A DNA stretch of 64,000 nt from Riptortus pedestris (Eukaryota; Arthropoda; Insecta; Hemiptera; Alydidae): the NCBI GenBank assembly GCA_019009955.1, contig CM032233.1, forward strand, positions 89,621,001 through 89,685,000, given 5' to 3'. Every line of letters starts with the position of its first letter. Positions within the stretch are counted from its first letter, which is position 1. Positions 50,601 to 56,819 of this stretch are shown piece by piece. The notes under the pieces were generated by a model. That model did no database searches. It had not been told where the DNA came from and worked only from the letters and a program-made list of their open reading frames with translations. The position numbers were made by a program, and so were the translations under genes.

Positions 50601-52940
50601 AGATGTGATCTGTCATTTTTTAGTGACAGAATGCCTTAAGCCCTTGTTAGAACAGAACTATTTGCTAACACTGCACAGAATTGTTGAGTGCAAGCTCTAT
50701 AAACAAAATGTGGGCGGTTGTGTTGTAGACAATACCTTTGTATGATATTGGTGTTTTCTCTCTGTAAGTCTCATCTTGATTCTAGGAGTAAGTCAGCTGA
50801 GAGTTTGTTGGTGGTATATAAAGAAGAACATAAATAAATAAATATTGATATTTGATTTATATTGATAATTATATCTTAAAGCCCAATTAGGTTTTAGTGC
50901 ATCATGAATGTGGTTTAAGACTGACAGATGTAGGCTATTTAGCAATACAATTTTTTTAGTTTTCCTGAGTCTCCCTGACTTGCTTGCCCATGAAGCCTTT
51001 ATAAAACTTTATTTTATTTTTTTAGATCAACTTACCACATTTATTTTACAGTTGAAAATATTCTTACCAGGAAATTGACGCATGAAACCAGTTGAACTTC
51101 CAAAATATTGCCAGGATAGTGAAGGGTCCTGTTTGTAATTACTAATAAAAATTTCATCAAGCTGCTCAGACCATTTAATACCATGAATTACATCTGGCGC
51201 TGAAATCAAGATTCTTATTAGATCATAATACATAACTAATTTTTTTTTTTCACTTGGCACCTATAATTAATAAAGGCACATAATAATTATAATTTAACTT
51301 ACATAAAGAATCAAGTACTTAAAATTTATGCTGCTATTTTTCACTGATATTAGACCTATTTTGCACTTCATTCATTTAATAATTTGAGCATTTTATAAAT
51401 GTTAAACTGATTACTTTATGAAATAATGAATTGTCTCAACAAAAAAAAATCTCTTATTCAAAAGATATAACAGTCCTCAATATTAATCACATATAAGCAA
51501 TTGTATTTACAAAATAAATGCAAAAACGGAATATACATATTTATAAAATTAATAAGAAGATTCCATGTAAATAATTATTTTCTTTTGCGAATAAATTTTG
51601 AAATGGATATGAAACTATATGAGTAACAAAATAATAATTTAAACAGAGTTAAGGAAAATAGAAAAAGTAGTACTCACATCTGTCATATACATTTGTTGGA
51701 ACGTGCACTGCACTGTAACTAGTATTGACTTTCATGCCAAAGAAGTGGCTGTTCTCTTTTAATTCTAGAGAATTATTAGCAAACTCATTCAAAGTTTTTG
51801 CATTTTTGTAAAGATATGAAGGAGGGACATTTACTTCATGCTGAGCTTCCAAAGCCAATGTTTCTGCTGCATCCATTATTCGCTATGTCAAAATATAGAA
51901 AATGTAAAATATAATTTTACAATATTAAAATGTTGAAGTGTTAATTCAATCAACAGTAGTAGCTAAACTATGAGACAGTGAAAGAAGTGGTGTGAGTGAC
52001 TTCTGATTGTAAACTGAGTTAAATTTGTTGATGTACACGATATTCAAATTAAAAGAGTGGTGAAGTGGTATAAAGTTTAATTGCTCTTAAAATAGGTTTA
52101 AAGAAATACATTTATTTTTTGTTTTAAATGTAGATTTACGGTATGTTACAAATTTTGTTTTTCAGAAAGGCCGTAAGCACATATTAACCACACTTCCATT
52201 CATTGTCACCTATATATCTGAAATAAAAATTCAAATAGTACGGATATCCACTATTTTATTAAGAACCTATAAATAGCAGTTGACTATATCTATGATACCT
52301 CATAATAAATAATAAATTAAAATTTAATCATATTTACATAGAAGACAAAGACCTTGTTTAGTAGTAAAGTATATGGGAAAATTTAGTATTATTGATAGTA
52401 GAGGTTTCTTATTCATTAATACTATTTTCTTTTCTAAATGCTGACACTTCATAAAAAATATAATTTCAATAACCTAATAACTGCACCCAAACACAACTAT
52501 GACTCAAGAAATACAAAAGTTATAATCTTGACAAACTTAAACTACTGGAGCATATACCCAAATACTCTATAATAAAATGACTATACATTTTTATAGAAGC
52601 AGTTTTTCATTAGACAATGTTACTGGATTCATTTATTTAAAGCTGCACGCATAAAAAGATGATAGTAAGTTGAATATCTTCTAACACTCATATCGGAATA
52701 ACTTTTCAGCTTAAAACACCATGGATTCATTTTGAGTGTTGACCAATTAAGTTTATCTATTGGTTAAATCAGTTAGGCCATATATGGTAAAAGGATTCTC
52801 CTAAATTTTTAACAAGATATTATTCTCAAATCTACCTTGACAGCACTGATTTTAAGATCCATCATGTTTTTTATGTCCTTTGCTATTTCATAAACAAGTT
52901 CTTGTCCCTCTCTTGAAGTTACTTTGGCATCTTTGAAACT
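14779..52940 (-). CDS. Voltage-gated calcium channel alpha-2/delta auxiliary subunit, partial gene (18 internal exons)
   Basis: This is the only host gene recognised. Eighteen exons join in phase to 782 codons plus 2 nt. Numbering from the first residue seen: VWA_N region about 1-150 (motif [10 protein letters not shown] near 133), von Willebrand A domain about 175-345 with metal-site DNSGS at 185-189 and TDG at 293-295, then the Cache-like region with [12 protein letters not shown] near 635, IHPEW near 682, [10 protein letters not shown] near 700 and [11 protein letters not shown] near 760. Many N-x-S/T sites fit an extracellular glycoprotein. In the known family the protein is exported, membrane-anchored, and raises surface expression and synaptic placement of CaV channels; the metal site is needed for trafficking. 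Family members are usually about 1,000-1,200 residues, so the N-terminal signal region and a C-terminal part of roughly 300-400 residues are missing. Insects have several paralogues (stj among them); I cannot assign which, so no symbol is given. Confidence 0.93.
14953..15006. repeat. (CA)n-(TA)n compound microsatellite
   Basis: A CA run is followed by a TA run of about 35 bp, inside the intron between exons 17 and 18. Confidence 0.97.
15468..15770 (+). mobile_element. tRNA-derived SINE, family B (best copy)
   Basis: A tRNA-like head has GTGGTAATGATCTTAACTTG (A-box-like) and GCTTGAGTCT (B-box-like), as in tRNA-derived SINEs. The body reads ATTGAATTTCTATTTATCCC then CTCTGATGGCGAATCACCAT, shared with 42.6 kb, and GTCTGTAATGGCACATG, shared with 12.7 kb. 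It lies in an intron in the sense opposite to the host gene. Confidence 0.65.
16096..16708 (+). mobile_element. 613-bp Tc1-like deletion derivative with 29-bp TIRs
   Basis: Ends 16096-16124 and 16680-16708 are inverted repeats (CACTCAACCG, then eight A, then CCGGACACTT) with two mismatches, flanked by TA on both sides, the Tc1/mariner target. Inside, 16408-16473 codes for [21 protein letters not shown] then a stop, the first helix-turn-helix of a Tc1-type transposase. The catalytic DDE region is absent, so movement would need a full-length relative. Confidence 0.92.
16761..16782. repeat. Short (TA)n run
   Basis: A TA dinucleotide run just outside the Tc1-like element. Confidence 0.9.
17100..17144 (-). 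CDS. alpha-2/delta exon 17 (45-nt exon)
   Basis: This 45-nt exon codes for [15 protein letters not shown] with split codons at both ends. The acceptor is ATTTTAG and the donor GTAAGT, both good. The join to exon 18 makes a cysteine codon (SPYYC then DRTLL), consistent with the cysteine at this place in vertebrate sequences. Its length is a multiple of three with matching phases, so it could be a cassette exon. Confidence 0.78.
17145..19325 (-). other. Intron between exons 16 and 17
   Basis: 2.2 kb, AT-rich. I see no other exon, RNA gene or transposon signature in it. Confidence 0.7.
19326..19477 (-). CDS. alpha-2/delta exon 16
   Basis: This 152-nt exon completes the tryptophan codon begun in exon 15 and gives [19 protein letters not shown] then [18 protein letters not shown]. 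The TPEEE..HFL....PGWKW pattern is strongly conserved in insect alpha-2/delta proteins. The acceptor is AATATAG. The donor is read as GTAATT after HCHL because that phase fits the next exon; it is the less certain end. Confidence 0.9.
19478..20932 (-). other. Intron between exons 15 and 16
   Basis: 1.5 kb. It holds a 73-codon plus-strand open frame at 19566-19784 ([16 protein letters not shown] at its end) that I do not recognise and regard as a possible relic, a poly-G run near 20000, and a long GT microsatellite. Confidence 0.65.
20833..20903. repeat. (GT)n microsatellite next to exon 15
   Basis: About 70 bp of GT with one interruption, ending 30 bp from the exon 15 donor. In the transcript it reads as a CA repeat close behind the splice site, a position where CA repeats are known in some genes to influence splicing. 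Confidence 0.97.
20933..20987 (-). CDS. alpha-2/delta exon 15 (short)
   Basis: This 55-nt exon was found by its coding content, being too short for an ORF scan. It completes the glycine codon from exon 14 and gives [18 protein letters not shown], matching the insect family motif NW..HP.W. The acceptor is TGTTTTAG and the donor GTAACTTAC. Split codons fit on both sides. The long GT microsatellite ends 30 bp downstream of the donor in transcript direction. Confidence 0.88.
21372..21472. repeat. Inverted repeat around a TA microsatellite
   Basis: TGCA....TTTATTCAGAATATA at 21372 is mirrored by TATATTCTGAATAAA.TGCA ending at 21472; the middle is TA-rich. It can form a cruciform and may be a MITE whose centre became a microsatellite. 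Confidence 0.75.
21690..21760 (+). other. Possible tRNA-like SINE head
   Basis: TTGAGCATTGAGTCATGG resembles a degenerate A-box and GGTTCAAATAG a B-box at about the right spacing. There is no cloverleaf, so it is not a tRNA gene. Confidence 0.25.
22300..22362 (-). mobile_element. tRNA-derived SINE head
   Basis: Read on the minus strand it gives TTTAGTGGTTAGAGTGC (A-box region) and CTTGGTTAAATCC (B-box region) at tRNA spacing. One B-box base is missing and no acceptor stem is visible, so it is a SINE or tRNA relic. Confidence 0.5.
23094..23403. mobile_element. 310-bp foldback/MITE-like element
   Basis: The first 33 bp (TCAAGATATTATTTTCCCTG onward) pair with the last 33 bp with two mismatches, and similarity continues inward with small gaps to about 65 bp (CCTCACTGCAAAAT against ATTTTCAGTGAGTGAGG). 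The middle is A-rich and non-coding. I see no target duplication. Confidence 0.8.
23611..23682. repeat. (TA)n microsatellite
   Basis: About 72 bp of uninterrupted TA, the longest in the window; an assembly-length error is possible here. Confidence 0.97.
24380..24470 (+). mobile_element. GIY-YIG-like fragment, possible Penelope-like element
   Basis: Frame 24403-24468 reads [20 protein letters not shown]. The C..CYIG..G pattern resembles the GIY-YIG endonuclease of Penelope-like retroelements (C..C.YIG.TGR). No reverse transcriptase was found next to it, although an open frame to 24823 may be part of the same relic. It is short, so this is tentative. Confidence 0.4.
25110..26130 (+). mobile_element. 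Degenerate RTE-like LINE relic
   Basis: Three landmarks occur in order: [14 protein letters not shown] at 25218-25260 (start of the reverse transcriptase palm, family K.N.APGPD.I), FKYVGG at 25538-25555 (family FKYLG), and [15 protein letters not shown] at 25751-25798 (family FERK.LRKIFGP). Stops and frame changes interrupt it, and the central catalytic FADD-type motif is not visible, implying an internal deletion. It ends in TAATAATAAAA-type sequence. It lies in the giant intron, antisense to the host gene. Confidence 0.72.
26220..26240. repeat. Short (TA)n run
   Basis: A TA run of about 21 bp just beyond the LINE relic. Confidence 0.9.
36789..36933 (-). CDS. alpha-2/delta exon 14
   Basis: This 145-nt exon codes for 48 residues plus 1 nt. 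[20 protein letters not shown] then [11 protein letters not shown] matches the family block RV.....Y.Y..I..TPF.L.V.LP. The acceptor is CTTCCAG; the donor is GTACATT, a weak consensus. The next exon lies 15.8 kb away, the longest intron in the window. Confidence 0.93.
36934..37247 (-). other. Intron between exons 13 and 14
   Basis: 314 bp, AT-rich, nothing notable seen. Confidence 0.85.
37248..37319 (-). CDS. alpha-2/delta exon 13
   Basis: This 72-nt exon codes for 24 residues, [16 protein letters not shown] then IKNHYDGL. It corresponds to the family segment LR..MIN...G......K.HYD. The acceptor is GTTTCAG and the donor GTAAGT; phase 0 at both ends. A 77-bp intron separates it from the acidic exon, the shortest intron in the gene. 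Confidence 0.93.
37397..37624 (-). CDS. alpha-2/delta exon 12 with acidic insertion
   Basis: This 228-nt exon codes for 76 residues. The first third, [20 protein letters not shown], matches the conserved KPSYN..D.S.VE segment. The rest is an acidic and lysine-rich run containing [18 protein letters not shown] and [10 protein letters not shown], then a KREKKDEG patch and one cysteine. The next exon resumes the conserved LREELIN. From memory of family members the conserved blocks normally sit much closer, so I infer an insertion of about 45 residues. The acceptor is TTTTCTAG and the donor GTATGT; both ends are phase 0. Confidence 0.9.
37625..38173 (-). other. Intron between exons 11 and 12
   Basis: 549 bp, AT-rich, nothing notable seen. 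Confidence 0.85.
38174..38248 (-). CDS. alpha-2/delta exon 11 (Cache-like region)
   Basis: This 75-nt exon codes for 25 residues, [20 protein letters not shown] then DLRPV. The pattern G.NAYAF.V.NNGY...HPDLRP is typical of sensory Cache folds and of this family. The acceptor is AATTGCAG and the donor GTAAGC, phase 0 at both ends. Confidence 0.95.
38249..39531 (-). other. Intron between exons 10 and 11
   Basis: 1.3 kb, holding the family A SINE at about 38.93-39.14 kb; the rest is AT-rich without recognisable content. Confidence 0.8.
38930..39138 (+). mobile_element. tRNA-derived SINE, family A (best copy)
   Basis: It contains GCCTTAATCTTACTTCGTAAG, B-box-like GAGTTCGATTGTC, then CCTGGGCAATAGAAATTTAT and CCACCCTGTCTAGAAAAGGG, and a tail GCACAACGTGGACATTAATA followed by AATAAC repeats. 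The body recurs at 56.6 kb and the tail at 54.0 kb, defining a dispersed family. Confidence 0.7.
39532..39612 (-). CDS. alpha-2/delta exon 10 (Cache-like region)
   Basis: This 81-nt exon codes for 27 residues. [19 protein letters not shown] is a family hallmark, matching LLGVVGTDVP in vertebrate alpha-2/delta. The acceptor is TTTTCCAG and the donor GTAAGC, phase 0 at both ends. It follows a 4.4-kb intron. Confidence 0.95.
39613..44001 (-). other. 4.4-kb intron between exons 9 and 10
   Basis: AT-rich. Apart from the family B SINE near 42.6 kb I recognise nothing. The hydrophobic plus-strand open frame at 41597-41986 (129 codons, the longest in the window) has AT-driven composition (I, F, Y, L, N rich) and no recognisable domain, so I do not call it. 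Confidence 0.7.
42520..42720 (+). mobile_element. SINE-like copy, family B (partial)
   Basis: ATTGAACTTCTATTTGTCCC then CTCTAATGCCTGCCCATCAT matches the body of the 15.5-kb copy closely. The head contains CTAGGGGTTCCAGGTTACAG. It is the middle part of the element. Confidence 0.6.
44002..44094 (-). CDS. alpha-2/delta exon 9 (Cache-like region)
   Basis: This 93-nt exon codes for 31 residues, [19 protein letters not shown] then [12 protein letters not shown]. The segment [11 protein letters not shown] matches the conserved entry to the Cache-like domain. The acceptor is TTTCACAG and the donor GTAAGT, both good. It is phase 0 at both ends. Confidence 0.93.
44095..45133 (-). other. Intron between exons 8 and 9
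   Basis: 1.0 kb, AT-rich, nothing notable seen. Confidence 0.85.
45134..45277 (-). CDS. alpha-2/delta exon 8 (charged linker)
   Basis: This 144-nt exon codes for 48 strongly charged residues, starting [19 protein letters not shown] and ending NEKDEKEYM. The acceptor is TTATAAG with a short pyrimidine tract and the donor is GTAAGC. Only 111 bp separate it from exon 7. It is phase 0 at both ends, so it could be skipped without a frameshift. The family is variable in this linker. Confidence 0.87.
45389..45525 (-). CDS. alpha-2/delta exon 7 (end of VWA domain)
   Basis: This 137-nt exon completes the glycine codon begun in exon 6 and codes for [19 protein letters not shown] and [20 protein letters not shown]. 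It matches the family sequence that closes the VWA domain and leads into the Cache-like region. The acceptor is CTGTAG; the donor is GTACAT, a weak consensus. It ends in phase 0. Confidence 0.94.
45526..47262 (-). other. Intron between exons 6 and 7
   Basis: 1.7 kb. It contains the TTAA-flanked MITE at 46.3-46.6 kb; the neighbouring 45.7-46.2 kb is less AT-rich than usual for these introns, with no recognised element. Confidence 0.8.
46289..46620. mobile_element. piggyBac-like MITE flanked by TTAA
   Basis: Both borders are TTAA (46289-46292 and 46617-46620), the target duplicated by piggyBac transposases. The subterminal segment GAGCACCATGTGACCACCGA on the left is mirrored by the reverse complement of CGGTGGTCACTTGGTTCTC on the right (about 27 bp with a few mismatches). 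The interior repeats GGTGG motifs and has no open frame. The outermost few bases are diverged, so the class call is an inference. Confidence 0.65.
47263..47464 (-). CDS. alpha-2/delta exon 6 (VWA domain)
   Basis: This 202-nt exon codes for 67 residues plus 1 nt. [18 protein letters not shown] is the conserved VWA strand with TDG, followed by [18 protein letters not shown] and WMACANR. The acceptor is TTTCCAG and the donor GTAAAAG. The cysteine in CNQAIM and the invariant TDG argue against a pseudogene. Confidence 0.96.
47465..48883 (-). other. Intron between exons 5 and 6
   Basis: 1.4 kb, AT-rich, nothing notable seen. Confidence 0.85.
48884..48997 (-). CDS. alpha-2/delta exon 5 (VWA domain)
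   Basis: This 114-nt exon codes for 38 residues, [16 protein letters not shown] through [10 protein letters not shown]. The acceptor is GTTTCAG. The donor is read as GTACAAG because only this keeps phase 0 with the next exon (LLEM joined to YRNERKG). A stronger-looking GTAATT lies 11 nt further on but would shift the frame. Confidence 0.9.
49169..49437 (-). CDS. alpha-2/delta exon 4 (VWA domain, metal site)
   Basis: This 269-nt exon codes for 90 residues. [18 protein letters not shown] leads into [12 protein letters not shown], where D185, S187 and S189 form the first three MIDAS ligands. The site is intact, which in characterised alpha-2/delta proteins is needed to promote channel trafficking. 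It continues with [18 protein letters not shown] and ends ERLVQ. The acceptor is GTTTCAG and the donor GTTAGT, closing in phase 0. Confidence 0.96.
49438..51067 (-). other. Intron between exons 3 and 4
   Basis: 1.6 kb, almost filled by the unclassified insertion at 49.53-50.85 kb; the borders are ordinary AT-rich intron. Confidence 0.8.
49530..50850 (+). mobile_element. Unclassified retroelement-like insertion
   Basis: The block is clearly less AT-rich than the flanking intron and ends in GAACATAAATAAATAAATA, like the simple tail of a LINE inserted in + orientation. Near its left border is a perfect hairpin CAACAGTGT/ACACTGTTG (49534-49556). I could not match its broken frames to a reverse transcriptase or transposase, so the class is open. 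Confidence 0.4.
51068..51199 (-). CDS. alpha-2/delta exon 3 (VWA_N signature)
   Basis: This 132-nt exon includes [11 protein letters not shown] and the family hallmark [15 protein letters not shown] (residues about 127-141). The acceptor is TTTCAG and the donor GTAAGA; it begins with 2 nt of a split codon and ends with 1 nt. The WSE...DP.L.WQYFGS pattern is what I used to recognise the VWA_N domain of alpha-2/delta proteins. Confidence 0.95.
51200..51677 (-). other. Intron between exons 2 and 3
   Basis: 478 bp, AT-rich, nothing notable seen. Confidence 0.85.
51678..51882 (-). CDS. alpha-2/delta exon 2 (VWA_N)
   Basis: This 205-nt exon codes for 68 residues plus 1 nt. It opens with [14 protein letters not shown] and ends with HVPTNVYDR. 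The acceptor is GACATAG and the donor GTGAGT. It carries N-glycosylation sites NNS and NTS. It lies in the VWA_N region, which in this family precedes the von Willebrand A domain. Confidence 0.93.
51883..52835 (-). other. Intron between exons 1 and 2
   Basis: 953 bp, AT-rich, nothing notable seen. Confidence 0.85.
52836..52940 (-). CDS. alpha-2/delta exon 1 of the window (VWA_N start)
   Basis: This 105-nt exon codes for 35 residues, from [12 protein letters not shown] to LKISAVK. It is preceded by TTTTCAG and followed by GTAGA on the minus strand, phase 0 at both ends. It matches the conserved helical stretch near the start of the mature alpha-2 peptide, so at least one upstream exon with the signal peptide must exist. 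I found none up to position 64000. Confidence 0.88.
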
Positions 52941-53300
52941 CTGAAAATAAAAACAAAATAAAATTGTATATTAAATGGGATTTCTTCCTCATACTTCTAC
53001 TTTTTATAATAAATAGGCCAATGAATTAATTTATAATAGCTAACTATTATGAGTCACAATAGGTTAATGAACTTTAAGCCTAATCTGGGAAAAATATCAA
53101 AAACTTCAAGCACGACCTTGCTGTATGCAATAGCATCAACAACTCCAGTGGCTTGTCAGCATCTTTAAAAATGGGGACACAATCACTTTCCTTCAACTGC
53201 ACAGAGATGCTGAATTATTTACCCCTAGCATGGGCAAGTGAGGCAAGAGATAGTTCTTCACATGAACTCAGATCTGAACTGGAGGTTTTCAATAGAAACA

Positions 53301-53301
<1 letters not shown>

Positions 53302-53382
<81 letters not shown>
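53302..53382. repeat. (CT)n-(AT)n compound microsatellite
   Basis: A CT run of about 38 bp passes directly into an AT run of about 43 bp. Confidence 0.97.
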
Positions 53383-53386
<4 letters not shown>

Positions 53387-53979
53387 ATATGTAAATTTTA
53401 AAAGCTCAAAAATACATAGAAATGGAAATCAGCCAATACGAAATCATCGAGTCTCAAACCAAAATAGCACATAAGAGATGGTAGTTCAGACTCTCTCTCT
53501 GGCTCTGGGATGAGAAGGACTCCAGCCTTGATGCCGAATGAGAATGGCTATTTTTTCAACAGCAATTGGCTGAGATTTTTAGGATGCCTCTACTTCCTTT
53601 TCATGACAGAAATTTGGTGTACACATAGAAAATTAATGGGTGAGCACGTAAGATACATTTATGTAATCCTATCTTAAGTTACCAATTTGTTACAGTCCCA
53701 CAGTGCTTATAATTTTAAGAGTCTTTAGATACTTGAAGTATACAAAATTGTTTTCAATGAGTTTGGTTTTAAAATGAAATATATTTATATGTTAATAAAT
53801 AATTTATAATAATATTGAAAATAATTGTACAATTATTGTCTTACCGTTGCTATGGTATCCATATTGTTATTTATCCTAATTATTATTGATATAATATTTA
53901 ACTATACCTGAAATATAAGGGGGAGGAGGTTCACTTTTTAAGGGGAATCATCCATCATAATTGAATTTAAAATGTAATG

Positions 53980-54030
53980 CTCCCAATTAGCTTTAGTAGC
54001 ACAAAGTGGATGTTAATAAACAAAAAAAGG
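53980..54030 (+). mobile_element. Family A SINE tail fragment
   Basis: TTAGTAGCACAAAGTGGATG then TTAATAAACAAAAA matches the tail of the 39.1-kb copy (TTAGAAGCACAACGTGGACA then TTAATAAATAA). Only the last ~45 bp are present, with the body lost or too diverged. Confidence 0.5.
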
Positions 54031-54239
54031 CATCAACTAAGCAGACTTTCCATGTGTTGGTATATCACGCTTGTGATCACATCACACCACATATTCTATA
54101 GTTGTATGTAAAATCCCGATGAGTAGAAGAGAGAAGGGGGGGGGGCATTACTGAAGGTAGAAAACAAGAAAGTACCAGTAACTCACTTAATACTTGAGTT
54201 ATGAAAGAATATAACAACAATTGTATAACATCAACAAGA

Positions 54240-54590
54240 CAGGTTCTATAACATTTTTAAACGATGATATTTTGAATGTTTAATCCCCCCTCCCTCTAAA
54301 CCCTTCCTTTCACATTCAATTTTTTAATTCCTCTCTCTAAAACACCACTATTCCGGGTCCGATTTCAGCCAATAACAAATATGATCTTCAGAGTTCACAG
54401 AAACGGCTAAATATCAAGTATGGTATAGACCAATCAAATCAATTAAAATTTGTCGTTCTTTAATCAAAAATGTTTATTTGGTCTATTCCATACTCGATAT
54501 TTTACTGTTGATACTAAAGATCATTTTTGTCATTGGCGGAAATCGGAATTGGAATAGTGGGGTTTTATAGGGGGAGGGGGAGGACATGTA
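54240..54590. mobile_element. Hairpin element related to a local repeat family
   Basis: AAAACACCACTATTCC (54339-54354) pairs with GGAATAGTGGGGTTTT (54551-54566). Inside, CCGATTTCAGCCAATAAC pairs with the GTCATTGGCGGAAATCGG side, and GGTATAGACC with GGTCTATTCC, so arms of about 95 bp flank a loop near 54436-54475. The GATTTCAGCC segment also recurs inverted near 63.57 kb (GGCTGAAATCGGAC), linking it to the repeats there. Confidence 0.65.
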
Positions 54591-54599
54591 AGTAAATAC

Positions 54600-56460
54600 T
54601 GAAGAAGATTTTAATTGACCTAAATCATTATTTTCTGATAATGTGTCGATACCCAGACTAATGCAGAGTGTGTGTCCCTGGCTATTTGTGTTACACTCCT
54701 ATATGCTTCGACAGTGGCTAGGGTGTAAATAATATTTCTTTCATTAAATGATGGCCTTGGGGAAATCACTATTACTCTTTGTACTAGATGCCACCATGCG
54801 ACCTGGAGGTCTGTTAGTAAGAATTTCTTCGGACATAAATTCAGTACCGACAACCCCGGTTTTCAGTTTGTGCTCTGAGGCTGGAGTGTACCCACTCCTA
54901 TTTCGAAGACACCGGTTAGCTGCAAAGTATATCAGCAAGGTATACACCAACCCAAAACAACCCATGTTTCTCATACATTTTTCAATCAAAGTATGAGAAC
55001 CTTTATCAGGCTGCATCCTCACCAACACCGTTTGCCCTCCGCATGAAGAAACTCGTTAATCAGATTAAGGGAATTAGAACCATTGCAGTCGAAGAGTCTA
55101 TTCCTCCTTGGACCCTAAAAAGGCCATAATGTCTGGACCTAACAAAAAAGAAGGACATCAAGGATGGCTTAGAGCTGGCCAAGAAACTCTATGACCTCCT
55201 TGGAAGAATCGACCAAAAGCAAGTCATCTACACTGATGGTTCGAAGATCGAAGGGTCGGCAGCTTGCACCTTTGTTGCTGACAGCGCAGCCTGCGCCTTT
55301 AAACTAAACCCCTTGTCCCGAATTTTCTCCGCCGAGCTTTTTGAGATTTCGGCCACTCTATATCGCTCAATGTTTTCTGGAGCCAAACACATCGTTATAT
55401 GCACTGACTCAAGGAGCGCTGTGTCTGGTACCAGGAACATCTTTAGCAATAACCCGGGAGTTGTTAAAGTACTTCATTACACAACGATGCTACACGACCT
55501 GGGCAAGTCGGTGTTGCTGATTTGGGTTCTGGGGCACTGTTGGGTTCCCGGTAATGAGAGGGATGATAGAGAATCCAATCTCGGCCGTAACTTGGAGTCT
55601 GTAATACTAATTCCTCTCACTCCAAATGAAATTTCTGCACCTCTAATTGAAGACATCAACAGGATCTGGAAGGACTTGTGAGACGAGTCGGAATGCAGCA
55701 AGTTGAAGATGGTCAAGAACGACCTTGCGGCATGGGAGTCTTCATTGAGACACCGTCGTGTGGGGAGGAGGTGCTGATATGCAGACTCCGGCATGGCCAC
55801 ACTAGACTAACACATCTCCATCTAATTAAAGGGGGGAACGCGCCCTGCCACGCAGTTTGTCGAAAAAAACCTCTCAGTCAGAAACATTTTTGAGGAGTGC
55901 AAGATATACAGAGGAATCGTGGCCCACCTCGGTATTCCAAGGAACCTCGGCTACGCACTGGCTAACAGAGCGGTCATTGACAGGGTGATAAGGTTTTCCA
56001 TCTAACAGGCCTCTCCAGCCACATATAGCTATGGGTTCTTTCTTTTAATGTTATTTTAAGAGTCTTAATGTTAATGTTTATTTTAATGCTTATCTTTATA
56101 ATTCTAATTTTGATGTTATTTTAATGGTAGTGATTTTAATGTTTATTTTAATAAGCTTTAAGTTTAATGTTTATTTTAATGCTGTTATTTAATAGTTAAT
56201 TAGAAATGGCAGTATTTTTTTTTTTAAATAGCCCTAATCCCATTGTTTGTTCTTATGGTCCATAGGTTTAGACTAATTAATAATAGCATTCTTCTTAGTA
56301 TTTATTAAAATAGTTTGTTTCAAAATTTATTTTGTCTTTAATAGCTGAATTGAATACTGAGATACCGGTACGTAGGTTTCAAGGCATACGGCCGAGAACC
56401 CCCCTTACCAAAAATTAAAAAATGGGGGTTGAAATAAAAAATATAAATTAAAAAAAATTA
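54600..56460 (+). mobile_element. 5'-truncated Jockey-like LINE with RNase H, broken
   Basis: Segments in three frames follow the order of a Jockey-group ORF2 3' half: FSLCSEAGVYPLLFRRHRLA near 54.87 kb (post-RT linker), PPWTLKRP then a stop near 55.1 kb, the RNase H core YTDGS (55229 on), FSAEL, CTDSRSA and GHCWVPGNERDD, and a C-terminal RLRHGHTRLTH with a C..C region ending at a stop at 56004. At least two stops and two frameshifts break it, and the RT itself is missing. The 3' part is TTTAATG-rich, then CCCCCC and an A-rich tail. The RNase H catalytic D, E and D are visible. Confidence 0.85.
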
Positions 56461-56599
56461 TATATAAATATATTAAAAAAACGGCCTAGCGTGTATGTGT
56501 GTCTGCGATGATCAGGGAATTCAAACTCTTTGAAGAGTGTTTGGTATTGATGACCGTGATGTCTTTTGCCCAAAATTCAACAAACAAACAAAGAAACTC

Positions 56600-56752
56600 A
56601 GGTTAGCCATGTGAGCTAAAGCGCTGGCCTTAATCTCACACGGTAAACCAAAGAGTGACCCCCCCACCACCACCCGCCTGGGCATTAGGAATTTATTCAG
56701 TCACGAGCTCAGGAAATAAAATCCTTAGTCCCACCCTGGCTAGAAAAGGGTT
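56600..56752 (+). mobile_element. Family A SINE copy (body)
   Basis: GGCCTTAATCTCACACGGTA, CCTGGGCATTAGGAATTTAT, then ATCCTTAGTCCCACCCTGGC and TAGAAAAGGG match the 39-kb copy in the same order. The tail is replaced by the 22-bp tandem repeat that follows. Confidence 0.7.
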
Positions 56753-56816
56753 ACAATTACAAGGTTGATGGTCAACAATTACAAGGTTGATGGTCAACAA
56801 TTACAAGGTTGATGGT
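56753..56816. repeat. Three tandem copies of a 22-bp unit
   Basis: The unit starts ACAATTACAAGGTTGATGGT and ends CA; two full copies and a 20-bp third, identical to each other, directly after the SINE body. Confidence 0.95.
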
Positions 56817-56819
56817 ATA

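Larger units (their letters stand above)
52941..54240. other. Upstream intron side of the alpha-2/delta gene
   Basis: It should hold intron leading to the unseen first exon(s). I find no acceptor-exon-donor with family content. It contains the CT/AT microsatellite and a SINE tail. Confidence 0.6.

Noticed and set aside
53095..53160. Possible upstream alpha-2/delta exon just before exon 1
   Set aside because: A short frame around CACGACCTTGCTGTATGC has no family match and no matching splice pair in the needed phase.
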